Below, one piece after another: positions 9,020 to 17,857 of a DNA stretch of 64,000 nucleotides (within the stretch, counting starts at the first letter, position 1; the number at the start of each line of letters is the position of its first letter). Location of the stretch: NCBI RefSeq assembly GCF_021283305.1, contig NZ_JAJSOK010000026.1:32504-96503 (forward strand), in the 5' to 3' direction. The position numbers and the translations under genes were made by a program. This DNA comes from Pseudonocardia kujensis (GTDB lineage: Bacteria > Actinomycetota > Actinomycetes > Mycobacteriales > Pseudonocardiaceae). A model generated the notes under the pieces. It did no database searches. It was not told the origin of the DNA and saw nothing but the letters and a program-made list of their open reading frames with translations.

Positions 9020-9363
9020 CAGTGGTCCCCTCGCACGAAGAGCAGCCCGGCGTCGGTCTCGGTCGCCCGGACCCGGTCCTCGGCCACGACGTCGGCCGCG
9101 AGCAGGGCCCGCACCATGGGGCCCTCCTGCAGGTGGACCGAGCCGATCCGGACGGTCTCGCCGCCGGGTCGGTGCACGGTCACGGCGCCCAGCACGGTGC
9201 CTTCGCCGGTCAGGGGCCTGTCGGCCACGTCGGCGCCGTGCGCGCCGCAGCTCTCGCAGCCGAAGTGCTGCACGGGCGTCGCGACGTGACCGCAGCGTTC
9301 ACAGTGGATGCCGCGGAGCGGCAAGAGCGGGGTGGGCATGTCGTCTCCGTGTTCGGTGGTCAC
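9019..9363 (-). CDS. Zn-ribbon / OB-fold (DUF35) protein, partner of thiolase-like protein
   Basis: Small DUF35 protein, 114 aa. A rubredoxin-like zinc ribbon, HCERCG then CESCG (two CxxC pairs 11 residues apart), precedes an OB-fold domain (GTVLGAVTVHRP, MVRALLAADVV). DUF35 proteins form complexes with thiolase-like partners and bind the CoA substrate. GTG 9363 was chosen because it overlaps the upstream stop (GTGA) as the other junctions in this operon do; ATG 9339 (MPTPLLPLRG) is a shorter alternative. Its stop overlaps the thiolase-like start by 4 nt, consistent with a stoichiometric complex. Confidence 0.85.
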   Translation of the reverse strand: MTTEHGDDMPTPLLPLRGIHCERCGHVATPVQHFGCESCGAHGADVADRPLTGEGTVLGAVTVHRPGGETVRIGSVHLQEGPMVRALLAADVVAEDRVRATETDAGLLFVRGDH

Positions 9364-10382
9364 CGGCGGACCACGGGGAAGGCGTAGCGGTGCGGGACGG
9401 TCGAGGTGTCCACCCGCTCGGGCTCGGCCAGGGCGAGGGCCTCGTGGACGTCGAGGACCCGGTGGGCGGGCACCCCGTGCCTCTCGAGACGGGCCAGGCA
9501 GTCCTCGCCGTCGAGCGCGCCGATCGCCGCGCGGAGGGCGGCGTTGATGTCCGCGGCGACCGTGCGGCGGGCTGCCGCCTCGTGCCAGCGGGGGTCGCGC
9601 CAGTTGGCCAGGTCCAGCGCCTCGACGATCCCGGTGAAGAAGTGGTCCTCCATCGCCGCGACGGCGATCGGTACACCGTCCGCGCTCGTGAAGGTGCCGT
9701 AGCCGGCGCGGTCGTGCAGGTAGGCGCGCTGCGCGGCGCGGTCGTCGAGCCCGTAGGCGTGGAAGTCGGCGAGCCGCGGGTTGAGCCAGTGCGCGAGGCA
9801 GGCGGTGATCGAGACGTCGAGGTGGCCGCCGCGGCCGCTCCGGTCGCGCTCGCGGAGCGCGGCCAGCACCGCAACGGCACCGTAGAGCGACGACGATAGG
9901 TCGGCGACCGGCAGCCCGGGGTTCCAGGCGGGCTGGTCCCCGTCGCCGGCCAGCGAGAGCGCACCGTTCGCCGCAGCGTAGGCGTTGTCGTGCCCGGGGG
10001 CGTCGCGCAGCGGGCCGGTCTGGCCGAAGCCGGAGATCGACACGACCACCAGCCGCGGGTGCCGCGCGCAGCACTCCGCGGGCCCCACACCCAGCCGGTC
10101 AAGCACCCCGGGCCGGAATCCCTCGACCAGCACATCCGCCGCCGCAAGCTCCTCGTGCAGGGCCTGGCGTCCGTCCTCGGTCTTGAGGTCAACCATTCCG
10201 CCGCGCTTGCCGCGACGCAGCATCTCGTAGATGCCGGGCGCGGTCTTGCGGGCGGTGTCCCCGGCGGGCCGTTCGAGCTTAAGGACGTCCGCGCCGAGGT
10301 CCGCGAGCACAGAGGTGAGGAACGGGCCGGGTAGCAGCTCGGACAGGTCGACGACCCGCAGCCCTTCTAGAGCGGACTTCAT
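9360..10382 (-). CDS. family III CoA transferase (CaiB/BaiF)
   Basis: Predicted CoA transferase moving CoA between carboxylates, or an alpha-methylacyl-CoA racemase-type enzyme of the same fold; 340 aa, on the short side (usual 360-420). The N-terminus LEGLRVVDLSELLPGPF is the Rossmann start typical of the family, with FLTSVLADLGADVLKLERP following. Asp161 in PVADLSSSL fits the catalytic Asp position; RGGHLDVS is at about 185. ATGA overlap with the synthetase upstream and GTGA overlap with DUF35 downstream place it in a tightly coupled operon for handling acyl-CoA intermediates. Confidence 0.87.
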   Translation of the reverse strand: MKSALEGLRVVDLSELLPGPFLTSVLADLGADVLKLERPAGDTARKTAPGIYEMLRRGKRGGMVDLKTEDGRQALHEELAAADVLVEGFRPGVLDRLGVGPAECCARHPRLVVVSISGFGQTGPLRDAPGHDNAYAAANGALSLAGDGDQPAWNPGLPVADLSSSLYGAVAVLAALRERDRSGRGGHLDVSITACLAHWLNPRLADFHAYGLDDRAAQRAYLHDRAGYGTFTSADGVPIAVAAMEDHFFTGIVEALDLANWRDPRWHEAAARRTVAADINAALRAAIGALDGEDCLARLERHGVPAHRVLDVHEALALAEPERVDTSTVPHRYAFPVVRR

Positions 10383-12478
10383 CGGGCCTCTACCTCGACC
10401 ACGGCGTCGACCGCGAGCACCGTTTGTCCCTCAACGTCGGCGGGCCGGAGCACGACTGGGTTGAGTTCGAGCTGCGTCAGGTCGGGGTGGGCGGTGACCA
10501 GGTCGGACACCCGGACAAGCAGGTCGACGAGCGCGTTGATGTCGAGCCGCGGGCCGCCACGGTGACCCTGCAGCAGTGGGGCGACCCGCAGCTGCTGGAC
10601 CATCTCCCGGGCGCCGTCGGCGTCGAGGGGGAGGAGCCTGCGCTGCACGTCGTCGAGCAGCTCGACGAGCACGCCGCCCGCGCCGACGGTGAGCAGGTGT
10701 CCGAACACCGGATCCACGTGCACCCCGACCAGCATCTCCAGGGCGACGTCGCCCACCATCTCCTCGACGAGAACTCCGTCGACCCGGGCGTGCGGGGCCA
10801 GCCGCCCGACTGACTCCAGGACGGCGGTGTACGCCGCCCGGACGGCGTCGTCGCCATGGATGCCGACCTGCACGCCTCCGACATCCGACTTGTGGGCGAC
10901 GTCCGGGCTGACGATCTTGAGCACCGCCGGACCGGGGAGCTCGGCCGCCGCGGCGGCGGCCTCGTCGGCGGTCGTGGTCAGCCGGCCCGCAGGCACGGCG
11001 ATTCCGCTCTCGGCGAGCCAGGCCTTGGCCTCGACCTCGGTCCGCACAGCCGGGGTGGGCGAGCCGGAGTCGGTGCGCAGCAGCAGGGGGAGCGGACCGG
11101 GCGGCGCTGCGCGCCACGCGCCGTACGACGCCCAGCGGGCCACGGCCTGCACGGCCTTGGAGATGCTGTGGATGGGGACCAGGCCTCCCTCGGTCATCGC
11201 CGTGTAGGCGGGACCGCGCCGGTCGCTCATCCAGATCGGGACGAGCGGTGCGGTCGTCTCGGCCTGCACCTCCACCATCGCCGTGGCCACAGGCACGGTG
11301 TCGGTGCCGTAGTCGAGCGGGTTCGGGTAGAGCACGATGTCCACACCGGGGTCGGCGGCGAGCACACGCAGGCTCGCCGCGACGAGCTCGGGCTCCGCCA
11401 GCGCCGTCGCTGTGGTGTCGACCGGGTTCTCGATCGCCGCGTAGCTCGGCAGGATCTCGGCCAGGCGCTTCTTCGTGTCGTCGGTGAGCTCGGCCAGCCG
11501 CAGTCCCGCCTGTCCGACGGCGTCGGCGCAGAGTGAGAGCGCGCCGCCGGAGAGGCCCCAGATCGCGATCCCCGCGTCCGCGGGCGGAACGGCGCGGCTG
11601 AGCAGTGAGGCCACGTCGGAGAGCTCATCGATGTCATCGACCTCGACGACGCCGAACTGCGCGAACACCGCCGAATTGACGTCGGCCTCGCCCGCCATCG
11701 CTGCGGTGTGCGACTCGATGGCGCGCCGTCCGTACTCGGAACGGCCGACCTTGAGCGTCACGACCGGCTTGCCCGCCGCGGTGGCCTTGCGGACAGCGGC
11801 GAGGAAACTGCGACCGTCGGGGATCCCTTCGAGGAGGGTGACGATCGTCGAGATCTGCGGGTCGTCGGCGAAGTGGGCGACGAGGTCCGGGACGTCGAGG
11901 TCCGCGGCGTTGCCCAACGACGCCCACACGCTGGTACCGAGCCCGCGCACCCCGGCCTGCAGGATGTTGCGCCCCAGGCCGCCGCCCTGGGTGGCCAGTC
12001 CGATCGTGCCGGGGGCGAGGTCCACCGGGAAGGCGGGGGAGAAGGTCATGCCGACGCGGTCCCGCACGTTCGTGAGCCCGGGGCAGTTGGGGCCGACGAT
12101 CCGGATGCCGGTTTCCGCGGCGATCCGGGTGAGGGCGCGCTGCCACTTCGCACCCTCCTCACCCACCTCACCGAAGCCGGAGGTGAGGACGACGGCGAAC
12201 GGGATGCCCGCGGCGGCGCACTCCTCGACCGCACCGACCACCCCCGCCGCCGGGATGACGACGACGGCGACGTCGACCGGGGGCAGGTCCGCGACGCGCG
12301 ACACGCACGGCCTGCCGAGAACCTCCGCGCGGGTTGGGTTGACCAGGTGGAGCCCGCCGGCCAGCACGGAGTGGTCGGCGAGATTCTCCACCACGCGGCG
12401 GGCGAGGCTCCCGGGCCGCTCCGAGGCACCGACGACGGCCACCGAGGTCGGGGTGAGTAGACGGGTGAGATCGGGCAC
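10379..12478 (-). CDS. acetate-CoA ligase family protein, ADP-forming type
   Basis: Fused alpha-beta acyl-CoA synthetase (NDP-forming), 699 aa. CoA-binding domain at residues 1-130 (SVAVVGASERPGSLARRV, GPNCPGL), succinyl-CoA-ligase-like domains to about 430 with SHTAAMAGE carrying the phosphorylated His position, then a C-terminal ATP-grasp domain (VLKIVSPDVAHKSDVGGVQ) from about 480. It would activate an organic acid to its CoA thioester with ATP to ADP. It starts 16 nt after the acyl-CoA dehydrogenase stop and overlaps the CoA transferase by 4 nt. The acid is unknown. Confidence 0.88.
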   Translation of the reverse strand: MPDLTRLLTPTSVAVVGASERPGSLARRVVENLADHSVLAGGLHLVNPTRAEVLGRPCVSRVADLPPVDVAVVVIPAAGVVGAVEECAAAGIPFAVVLTSGFGEVGEEGAKWQRALTRIAAETGIRIVGPNCPGLTNVRDRVGMTFSPAFPVDLAPGTIGLATQGGGLGRNILQAGVRGLGTSVWASLGNAADLDVPDLVAHFADDPQISTIVTLLEGIPDGRSFLAAVRKATAAGKPVVTLKVGRSEYGRRAIESHTAAMAGEADVNSAVFAQFGVVEVDDIDELSDVASLLSRAVPPADAGIAIWGLSGGALSLCADAVGQAGLRLAELTDDTKKRLAEILPSYAAIENPVDTTATALAEPELVAASLRVLAADPGVDIVLYPNPLDYGTDTVPVATAMVEVQAETTAPLVPIWMSDRRGPAYTAMTEGGLVPIHSISKAVQAVARWASYGAWRAAPPGPLPLLLRTDSGSPTPAVRTEVEAKAWLAESGIAVPAGRLTTTADEAAAAAAELPGPAVLKIVSPDVAHKSDVGGVQVGIHGDDAVRAAYTAVLESVGRLAPHARVDGVLVEEMVGDVALEMLVGVHVDPVFGHLLTVGAGGVLVELLDDVQRRLLPLDADGAREMVQQLRVAPLLQGHRGGPRLDINALVDLLVRVSDLVTAHPDLTQLELNPVVLRPADVEGQTVLAVDAVVEVEAR

Positions 12479-12494
12479 GGGTACTCCCTAGGCG

Positions 12495-13642
12495 CTAACG
12501 GAGGGCGGAGATGCCGAGCAGCTCGCGCCCGGCGATGAGGGTCTGGACCTCGGGCGTGCCCTCGGGGATGCTCGCCCACGGGTGTCCCGGAACAGTCGCT
12601 CGACCGGGTACTCGGTCGCGTAGCCGATGGCGCCGTGCACGGCGACGGCGTCGTCCGCCACCTCGTGGGCGACCTCGGTGGCGTACAGCTTGGCCAGCGA
12701 GGTCTCGAGCCGGGCGGACTCACCACGGTCCAGGGCCGCCGCGGCGTTGTAGCAGAGCGCGCGAGCGGCGTCGATCTTCATGCGCATCCGTACGATCTTC
12801 TGCTGGACGAGTTGGAAGGAGCCGATGGGCTTGCCGAACTGGTGGCGGGTCTTGGCGTACTCGAGCGACAGCTCGTACGCGCGCTGCGCCGCCCCCACGG
12901 CACCCATCGCCACGTTGATCCGGGCGGCCCCGATGAAGGCGAGGGTGTCCTTGAAGGCGGAGCCCTCGGTGCCGATCAGGTTCTCCTTGGGCAGGCGGAC
13001 GCCGTCGAAGGCCAGCTCGGCGGTGCCGGACGAGCGCAGCACCATGGTCTCCACCTTGGACACCTCGAACGGTGTCTCCCGGCGGTCGACCAGGAAGGTG
13101 GACATGGCGCCGTCGGAGGTGGGGCTGTAGGTGCGGGCCAGCACGGTGCCCCAGTCGGCGAAGACTCCGCCGGTGATCCAGAGCTTGCGCCCGGTCAGCA
13201 CCCACTCGTCCCCGTCGAGGACGGCCTTGGTGGTGATCGAGGAGACGTCCGAACCGGCGTCCGGCTCGGTGAACCCGTTGAACACCTTGCCGTCGCCCTG
13301 CAGCAGCGGAGCGAGGTACCGCTCCTTCTGGGCGGGCGTGCCCACCTGGGCCAGCCGCTCGATCGGACCGTTGGTGATGTTGAGCATCGTGCGGAGCGAG
13401 GGCCAGCAATAGCCGGCCTCCTCCATCATCATCGCCCAGGTCACCCGGCTGATCCCCAGACCGCCCTGCTCCTCGGGGAGGTACCCGCCGAGGTAGCCGA
13501 ACGGGACTAGGCCACGGAGCACCTCGAAGGGGAACGTTCCGGCGCGTTCGTGCCGCTCCACGAGCGGAGCGACCTCCGTGGACAGGTACTTGCGGATCGC
13601 GGTGCGCAGCTCGGCCTGCTCGGCGTCCAGTGCGAAGTTCAT
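12495..13642 (-). pseudogene. acyl-CoA dehydrogenase with a C-terminal frameshift
   Basis: FAD-dependent acyl-CoA dehydrogenase. From ATG 13642 (MNFALDAEQAELRTAIRKYL) it reads intact through VEQ-type N-domain helices, the FTEPDAGSDVSS beta domain, LWITGG and GAAQRAYELSLEYAKTRHQFGKP, up to VERLFRDT. There the frame breaks: the expected IPEGTPEVQTLIAGRELLG lies one frame away, ending at TAG 12495-12497, while the running frame gives Arg/Ser-rich nonsense to 12488. One base is missing within about 12571-12582 (CGTGGGCGAGC where CGTGxGGCGAGC is expected). The lost segment holds the EGT glutamate that is the catalytic base in many family members. Either a real inactivation or a sequencing error; the rest of the operon is intact. 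Confidence 0.8.
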
Positions 13643-13717
13643 CGGCGTACCCCCTTGTCGTCGTTGTCGCTCCAGTGCAACATACTTCCTATACGTCCAG
13701 CAAGGAAAGGGGAGCAC
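13643..13717. promoter_or_regulatory. divergent promoter between acyl-CoA operons
   Basis: A 75-bp spacer between the acyl-CoA dehydrogenase and SDR genes. The central CAACATACTTCCTATACGTCC stretch (13677-13698) is the only AT-richer part and should hold overlapping -10 elements. AGGAAAGGGGA serves the rightward gene. No clear dyad was identified. Likely control point for the TetR or LysR regulator of this cluster. Confidence 0.4.
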
Positions 13718-14506
13718 GTGTCGGATCTTCTGGATCTCAAAGGCCGGACGGCCTTCATCACTGGCGCGGGGCAGGGTGTCGGGCGCCAGATCGCGCTGCA
13801 CCTGGCCGAGCACGGCGCCGGTGCCGTCGTCGTCAACGACTTCCGACTCGAGCGTGCGGAGGCGGTGGCGAAGGAGGTCGAGGCGCTCGGTGTGCGCGCG
13901 CTGCCCCTGGCGGGCGACGTCGGTGACCACGTGGCGGTCGGGCAGCAGGTCGGGGCGGCGCTCGCGGAGTTCGGCGGCATCGACATCCTCGTGAACAACG
14001 CGGGGAACGCGGGTCCGAACCCGACCGAGGCGATGACCCGGCCGTTCTGGGAGCAGGGCCCCGAGGAGTGGGACGGCTACCTGCGGACCAACCTCTACGG
14101 CGTTCTGAACACCACGCGGTTCGTGGTCCCGTCGATGATCGAGCGCAAGTACGGGCGGATCGTGAACATGATCTCGGACGCCGCGCGCTACGGGGAGAAG
14201 GGCCGCGAAGGCTACTCCGCGGCGAAGGCCGGTTCGGCGGGCTTCACCCGCTCGCTGGCGGCCAGCCTCGGACGCTACACGATCACGGCGAACTGCGTCT
14301 CGCTCGCCGCGACCCTTACCCCGCGCACCGAGAAGCAGCTGACGGACGAGGTCGCGGCGAAGAAGTTGTTGTCGCACTACATCATCCGCCGGACCGGACA
14401 GCCGACCGACGCCGCGAACACCGTCCTGTTCCTGGTGTCGGACGCTGCGTCGTGGATGACCGGGCAGACCGTCCCGGTCAACGGCGGCTACTCGTTCGCG
14501 CTCTGA
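13718..14506 (+). CDS. short-chain dehydrogenase/reductase, hydroxyacyl-CoA type
   Basis: NAD(P)-dependent oxidoreductase, 262 aa. GTG 13718 (reads MSDLLDLKGRTAFITG) sits behind AGGAAAGGGGA; the frame is open upstream but that lies in the divergent promoter. TGAGQGVG nucleotide loop at 15-22, NNAG at about 93, catalytic YSAAK at about 166, C-terminal DAASWMTGQTVPVNGG. It heads the plus-strand operon opposite the acyl-CoA operon and is followed after 13 bp by enoyl-CoA hydratase, so oxidation of a 3-hydroxyacyl-CoA is the likely task. Confidence 0.88.
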   Translation: MSDLLDLKGRTAFITGAGQGVGRQIALHLAEHGAGAVVVNDFRLERAEAVAKEVEALGVRALPLAGDVGDHVAVGQQVGAALAEFGGIDILVNNAGNAGPNPTEAMTRPFWEQGPEEWDGYLRTNLYGVLNTTRFVVPSMIERKYGRIVNMISDAARYGEKGREGYSAAKAGSAGFTRSLAASLGRYTITANCVSLAATLTPRTEKQLTDEVAAKKLLSHYIIRRTGQPTDAANTVLFLVSDAASWMTGQTVPVNGGYSFAL

Positions 14507-14519
14507 GGCGGAGCGGGAG

Positions 14520-15287
14520 ATGCCTGTTATCCTCACCGAGAAGCGGGGCGACGTCGGGATCATCACCCTGAACCGTCCCGAGGTGCGCAACGCGTTGAAC
14601 ATCGAGGTCCGCACCGCGATGCGCGCCGCGCTCGACGCCTTCGACGTCGACCCCGACGTCCTCGTCGTCGTCCTCACGGGGGCTGGGGGGACGTTCTGCT
14701 CAGGCCGGGACCTCAAGGCCGCCCAAGCGGGCGAGCCCATGTACCCGAGCAGGCGCGCGGCGCTCGAGTCGTTCAACCGCACCACGATTGCGAAGCCCGT
14801 GATCGCCGCGGTCGAGGGTTGGGCCCTGGCGGGCGGATTCGAGCTGGCCCTGTCCTGCGACCTCATCGTGGCGGGGGAGGGCGCCCGGTTCGGCATACCC
14901 GAGGTCGCCCGCAACCTGGTCGCCATCGGCGGCGGACTGCTGCGCCTGCCCCGGCGGATGCCGTACCACCTGGCGATGGAGCTCGCCTTGATCGGCGAGC
15001 CGTGGACGGCTGCAGACCTCGCGAGGTGGGGCGTGGTCAACCGGGTTGTCCCGACCGGCGGGGCTCTCGAGGTCGCGGTGGCCCTGGCCGAGAAGATCGC
15101 CACGAATGGACCGAGCGCCGTGCGGGCGACGAAGGAGATCATTCAAGCCGGGTTCGACAGCCTGCCCGAGCGGCACGCCTTCGACGCCCAGGACGCGGCC
15201 GCGGCACCCGCCCTCAGCTCCCCCGATGGGGCGGAGGGGATCCGAGCGTTCAACGAGAAGCGGAAGCCGGTCTGGACCGACCGGTGA
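14520..15287 (+). CDS. enoyl-CoA hydratase/isomerase (crotonase family)
   Basis: Crotonase-fold protein, 255 aa, the usual length. Oxyanion-hole segments GGTFCSGRDLKAA (about residue 58) and WALAGGFELALSCDLIVAG (about 100), then FGIPEVARNL with the first acidic residue. The second glutamate of canonical hydratases is not obvious in AIGGGLLRLP, so isomerase or another crotonase activity remains possible. It lies between the SDR and a LysR gene with short gaps, and would work with the dehydrogenase, synthetase and thiolase-like genes across the divergent promoter. Confidence 0.88.
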   Translation: MPVILTEKRGDVGIITLNRPEVRNALNIEVRTAMRAALDAFDVDPDVLVVVLTGAGGTFCSGRDLKAAQAGEPMYPSRRAALESFNRTTIAKPVIAAVEGWALAGGFELALSCDLIVAGEGARFGIPEVARNLVAIGGGLLRLPRRMPYHLAMELALIGEPWTAADLARWGVVNRVVPTGGALEVAVALAEKIATNGPSAVRATKEIIQAGFDSLPERHAFDAQDAAAAPALSSPDGAEGIRAFNEKRKPVWTDR

Positions 15288-15305
15288 ACCAGGGAGGAAG
15301 CGGCG

Positions 15306-16253
15306 GTGGACATCCGCGACCTAGAGGCGTTCGTCGCGGTGGCGGAGGAACTGCACTTCGGGCGGGCGGCGACTCGGCTGCACATGGCCCAGCCACCGTT
15401 GAGCACCCGGATCAGCCAGCTGGAGAAAGAGCTGCGGCTGCAGCTCTTCCAGCGCAGCACGCGCAGCGTCACCCTCACCGATGCAGGGCACCGACTGCTG
15501 ACGCCTGCACGCCGGGTGCTCAGCCAGATGACCGCGATGCGCGGTGCCGCGGCTTCGATCGCGTCTGGAGAAGAAGGCCTCGTCCGGATCGGGTTCCTCG
15601 GGGCGTCGACCCAACACTGTCTGTCGCTGCTCACGAACGCGGTCCGGAGCGCCCATCCGGGCATCGAGCTGATCATGACGTCGCAGACGTACGTGGACAC
15701 CGCCTTCGACCTGCTGGCTGCGGGGGACCTAGACCTGGCTTTCGTTCGCGCGCCGATCAGCCGTCCCGAGCTCAGCTTTCGCGTGGTTGAGATCGAGCAG
15801 GTTCTGTGCGCGCTCCCCGTCGGTCACCGCCTGGGCACGATGGACCGGGTCCGCTTGCGCGACCTCGTTCAGGACGGCTTTGTCAGCCTGCCCGAGATCA
15901 GCCCGTCCATGTTACGCGCCACGCTGCACAGTATGTGTCTGGATGCGGGCTTCTCACCGCGGATCGCGCAGGTCGCGCCGGACACGGCGACGCAACTGGC
16001 GCTCGTCGCCGCGGGCGCCGGGGTGACCATCACACTGAGCTCGATGTGTTCGGTGCAGGCTTCGGGCGTCGTCTACTTGCCGCTCGAGGGCACTTCGCCG
16101 ACCCACATGTTTAAAGCCCTAGCCTGGCGCACCGAGGACACCGCGCCCGCGCTCGCCCGCGTCCTCGAGGTCAGCAGGTCCGCACTTCCGACCCCCGACC
16201 TGCACCCGCACGTGGCCGACGAGTCGGAGTTCCGAGTCAATCACCAGCAGTGA
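15306..16253 (+). CDS. LysR-family transcriptional regulator
   Basis: LTTR, 315 aa. GTG 15306 follows GGGAGGAAG. The N-terminal winged helix-turn-helix (DIRDLEAFVAVAEELHFGRAA, QPPLSTRISQLEKELRLQLF) occupies 1-60 and the effector domain of two periplasmic-binding-like lobes follows from about 90 (VRIGFLGASTQHCL). LysR proteins usually sense a pathway intermediate. The nested dyad at 16333-16367 just downstream is a candidate binding site, since the VOC gene behind it begins a new unit. Confidence 0.9.
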   Translation: MDIRDLEAFVAVAEELHFGRAATRLHMAQPPLSTRISQLEKELRLQLFQRSTRSVTLTDAGHRLLTPARRVLSQMTAMRGAAASIASGEEGLVRIGFLGASTQHCLSLLTNAVRSAHPGIELIMTSQTYVDTAFDLLAAGDLDLAFVRAPISRPELSFRVVEIEQVLCALPVGHRLGTMDRVRLRDLVQDGFVSLPEISPSMLRATLHSMCLDAGFSPRIAQVAPDTATQLALVAAGAGVTITLSSMCSVQASGVVYLPLEGTSPTHMFKALAWRTEDTAPALARVLEVSRSALPTPDLHPHVADESEFRVNHQQ

Positions 16254-16332
16254 CGGCCTTCCGGCCCGGGGCGACCCTGACGATTCTTCACTGCACGATA
16301 TCGGTCTCGACTCGATCGGTATTTGTCTCCTC

Positions 16333-16367
16333 GCGATTCCCCAGTGAGAATCTCTCAGGAGAATCGC
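16333..16367. promoter_or_regulatory. nested dyad upstream of VOC gene
   Basis: Outer arms GCGATTC (16333-16339) and GAATCGC (16361-16367) enclose an inner dyad TGAGA-ATC-TCTCA (16345-16357). It lies in the 144-bp spacer between the LysR stop and the VOC start. Two concentric perfect repeats suggest a protein-binding site, possibly for the adjacent LysR. A weak terminator is the alternative. Confidence 0.45.
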
Positions 16368-16397
16368 TTTGATCAAGCCACCTTGGGAGGACACCCG

Positions 16398-16874
16398 ATG
16401 AAGCTGCGTCTCCATCACGTGAACGTCGTCTCGGACGACATGGAGGAACTGCACGCGTTCTACCGTGACGTGCTCGGCCTGGCTGAGCTCCCCATGATCA
16501 TCGAGGACGTTAGCGGTCAGGCCCTGCCTACCGGCGACGAGGACGACGCAGACGCCCGACGGAGGGCCAACGCCGCCCTCTTCGACCAGTCGAACGCCGC
16601 GTTCTTCGACGTCAGCGGTCGTGACCAGCTCCAGGTCCACATCGGTCGGCGCCAGGCCTACCTCGGCGCGCGCCTGGGGCACGCAGTCAACCCGGTCCTC
16701 CATGGCCACATCGCCTTCCGGACGGACGACCTCAACGCGTGCCGCAAGGCGTTGAACGAGGCGGGCATCCCATTCTCCGACTACGGCGAGTGGGTCATCA
16801 AGGACTGGGACCAGATCTTCCTGACCGATCCGGCGGGCAACGTGGTCGAGATCCAGCAGGACCTCCGCGCCTGA
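16398..16874 (+). CDS. VOC-family (glyoxalase/dioxygenase fold) protein, copy 1
   Basis: Vicinal-oxygen-chelate metalloprotein, 158 aa, single module pair. It starts LRLHHVNVVSDDMEELHAFY (first His metal ligand in HHVNVV) and ends FLTDPAGNVVEIQQ (Glu ligand). ATG 16398 is behind GGGAGG; open frame upstream is spurious. About 76 percent identical (120 of 158 aligned positions, counted by eye) to the second copy at 22764-23237, so the two arose by duplication. Could be a lyase, isomerase or dioxygenase on a ring or lactoyl-type intermediate; the reaction is unknown. Confidence 0.87.
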   Translation: MKLRLHHVNVVSDDMEELHAFYRDVLGLAELPMIIEDVSGQALPTGDEDDADARRRANAALFDQSNAAFFDVSGRDQLQVHIGRRQAYLGARLGHAVNPVLHGHIAFRTDDLNACRKALNEAGIPFSDYGEWVIKDWDQIFLTDPAGNVVEIQQDLRA

Positions 16875-16930
16875 GCCCCCTCAGCGGCATCAACGCCACC
16901 TCTCGGTGGCCGGGTAGCGAAGGAGCTACG

Positions 16931-17815
16931 TTGTCAGGTCGAACGGCGAGCGAGGGCCAGAGGCTTACCGCGGTCGTCGGATTAGGGGCGATGGGCGCCC
17001 GCATGGCAGGCCGGCTCATCGCCCATGGTTGCGCGGTTCACGGCGTCGATCCCAGCCCGCAGGCCCGGGCGCAGGCCGAGGGACTGGGGGTTGACGGTGT
17101 CGAGGACCTGGCGGCAGTGCCGCGCTGCGACGTCGTGCTCGTCATGGTGGCGACCGGGGACCAACTGCGCGAGACGGTGCGGGCGGGGATCCGCCGCGGT
17201 GTCCGCGGCGAGGTCTGGGTGATCTGCTCGACCGTTGGGCCCCAGAGTTGCCGCGAGGCGACGGCGGCGTTGACCGACGCCGGAGCTGCGGTGCTCGACG
17301 CACCCGTGACCGGAGGCATCGCCGGGGCGTCGAACGGCGCCCTGAACTTCCTGGTCGCCGGCGACCCGAGCGCGATCCGGAACGTCGACGAGGTGCTCTC
17401 CGCGCTCGGCACCGTCACCCCCGTCGGACGCCGGTGCGGTGACGGACAGTCGACCAAGATCGTGAACCAGCTGTGCAGCTCGGTGCACCTGGCCGCGGCG
17501 GCCGAAGCGATCGCCCTGGCCGCGCGGCTCGGGCTCGACCCTGCCTCCACCGTCGAGGTGCTCAGCCGGGGCCTGGGAGTCTCCCCATTCTTCAGCGACC
17601 GGGGACCACGAATGGCGCAGCTCGACGTCGCCCCTGCCGTCCTCACCAGGCTCGCGATCCTGGCGAAGGACAACGGCCTAGTGGAACAGGAAGCGGACGC
17701 CTGCGGGGCGCACGTGCCGCTGCTGAAGGCTGCAAAGAGCCAGTATCTCCGAGCATCCGAGCTCGATCTGCTCGAATGCGACGACAGTCAGATCATCCGC
17801 ACCTACCTCAACTGA
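16931..17815 (+). CDS. NAD(P)-dependent dehydrogenase, 3-hydroxyisobutyrate dehydrogenase family
   Basis: Beta-hydroxyacid dehydrogenase, 294 aa. TTG 16931 is the start: GAAGGAG lies 6 nt before it and the length matches the family. Rossmann GLGAMGARMAGRL near residue 18, substrate loop DAPVTGGIAGASNGAL around 120, and STKIVNQL with the catalytic Lys around 175. The all-alpha C-domain ends in DDSQIIRTYLN. Next gene is an MFS carrier. It would oxidise a 3-hydroxy acid or reduce a semialdehyde. Confidence 0.87.
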   Translation: MSGRTASEGQRLTAVVGLGAMGARMAGRLIAHGCAVHGVDPSPQARAQAEGLGVDGVEDLAAVPRCDVVLVMVATGDQLRETVRAGIRRGVRGEVWVICSTVGPQSCREATAALTDAGAAVLDAPVTGGIAGASNGALNFLVAGDPSAIRNVDEVLSALGTVTPVGRRCGDGQSTKIVNQLCSSVHLAAAAEAIALAARLGLDPASTVEVLSRGLGVSPFFSDRGPRMAQLDVAPAVLTRLAILAKDNGLVEQEADACGAHVPLLKAAKSQYLRASELDLLECDDSQIIRTYLN

Positions 17816-17857
17816 TTCCGCCGTCGTTCGAGAGTCATCATCAACAAAGGGGTTGAT

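Noticed and set aside
12488..15142. 884-codon open frame on the minus strand
   Set aside because: Only its C-terminal 380 codons are the acyl-CoA dehydrogenase; the front is antisense to the SDR and enoyl-CoA hydratase genes, Arg/Ser/Pro-rich and without domains. GC-rich DNA leaves such frames open.
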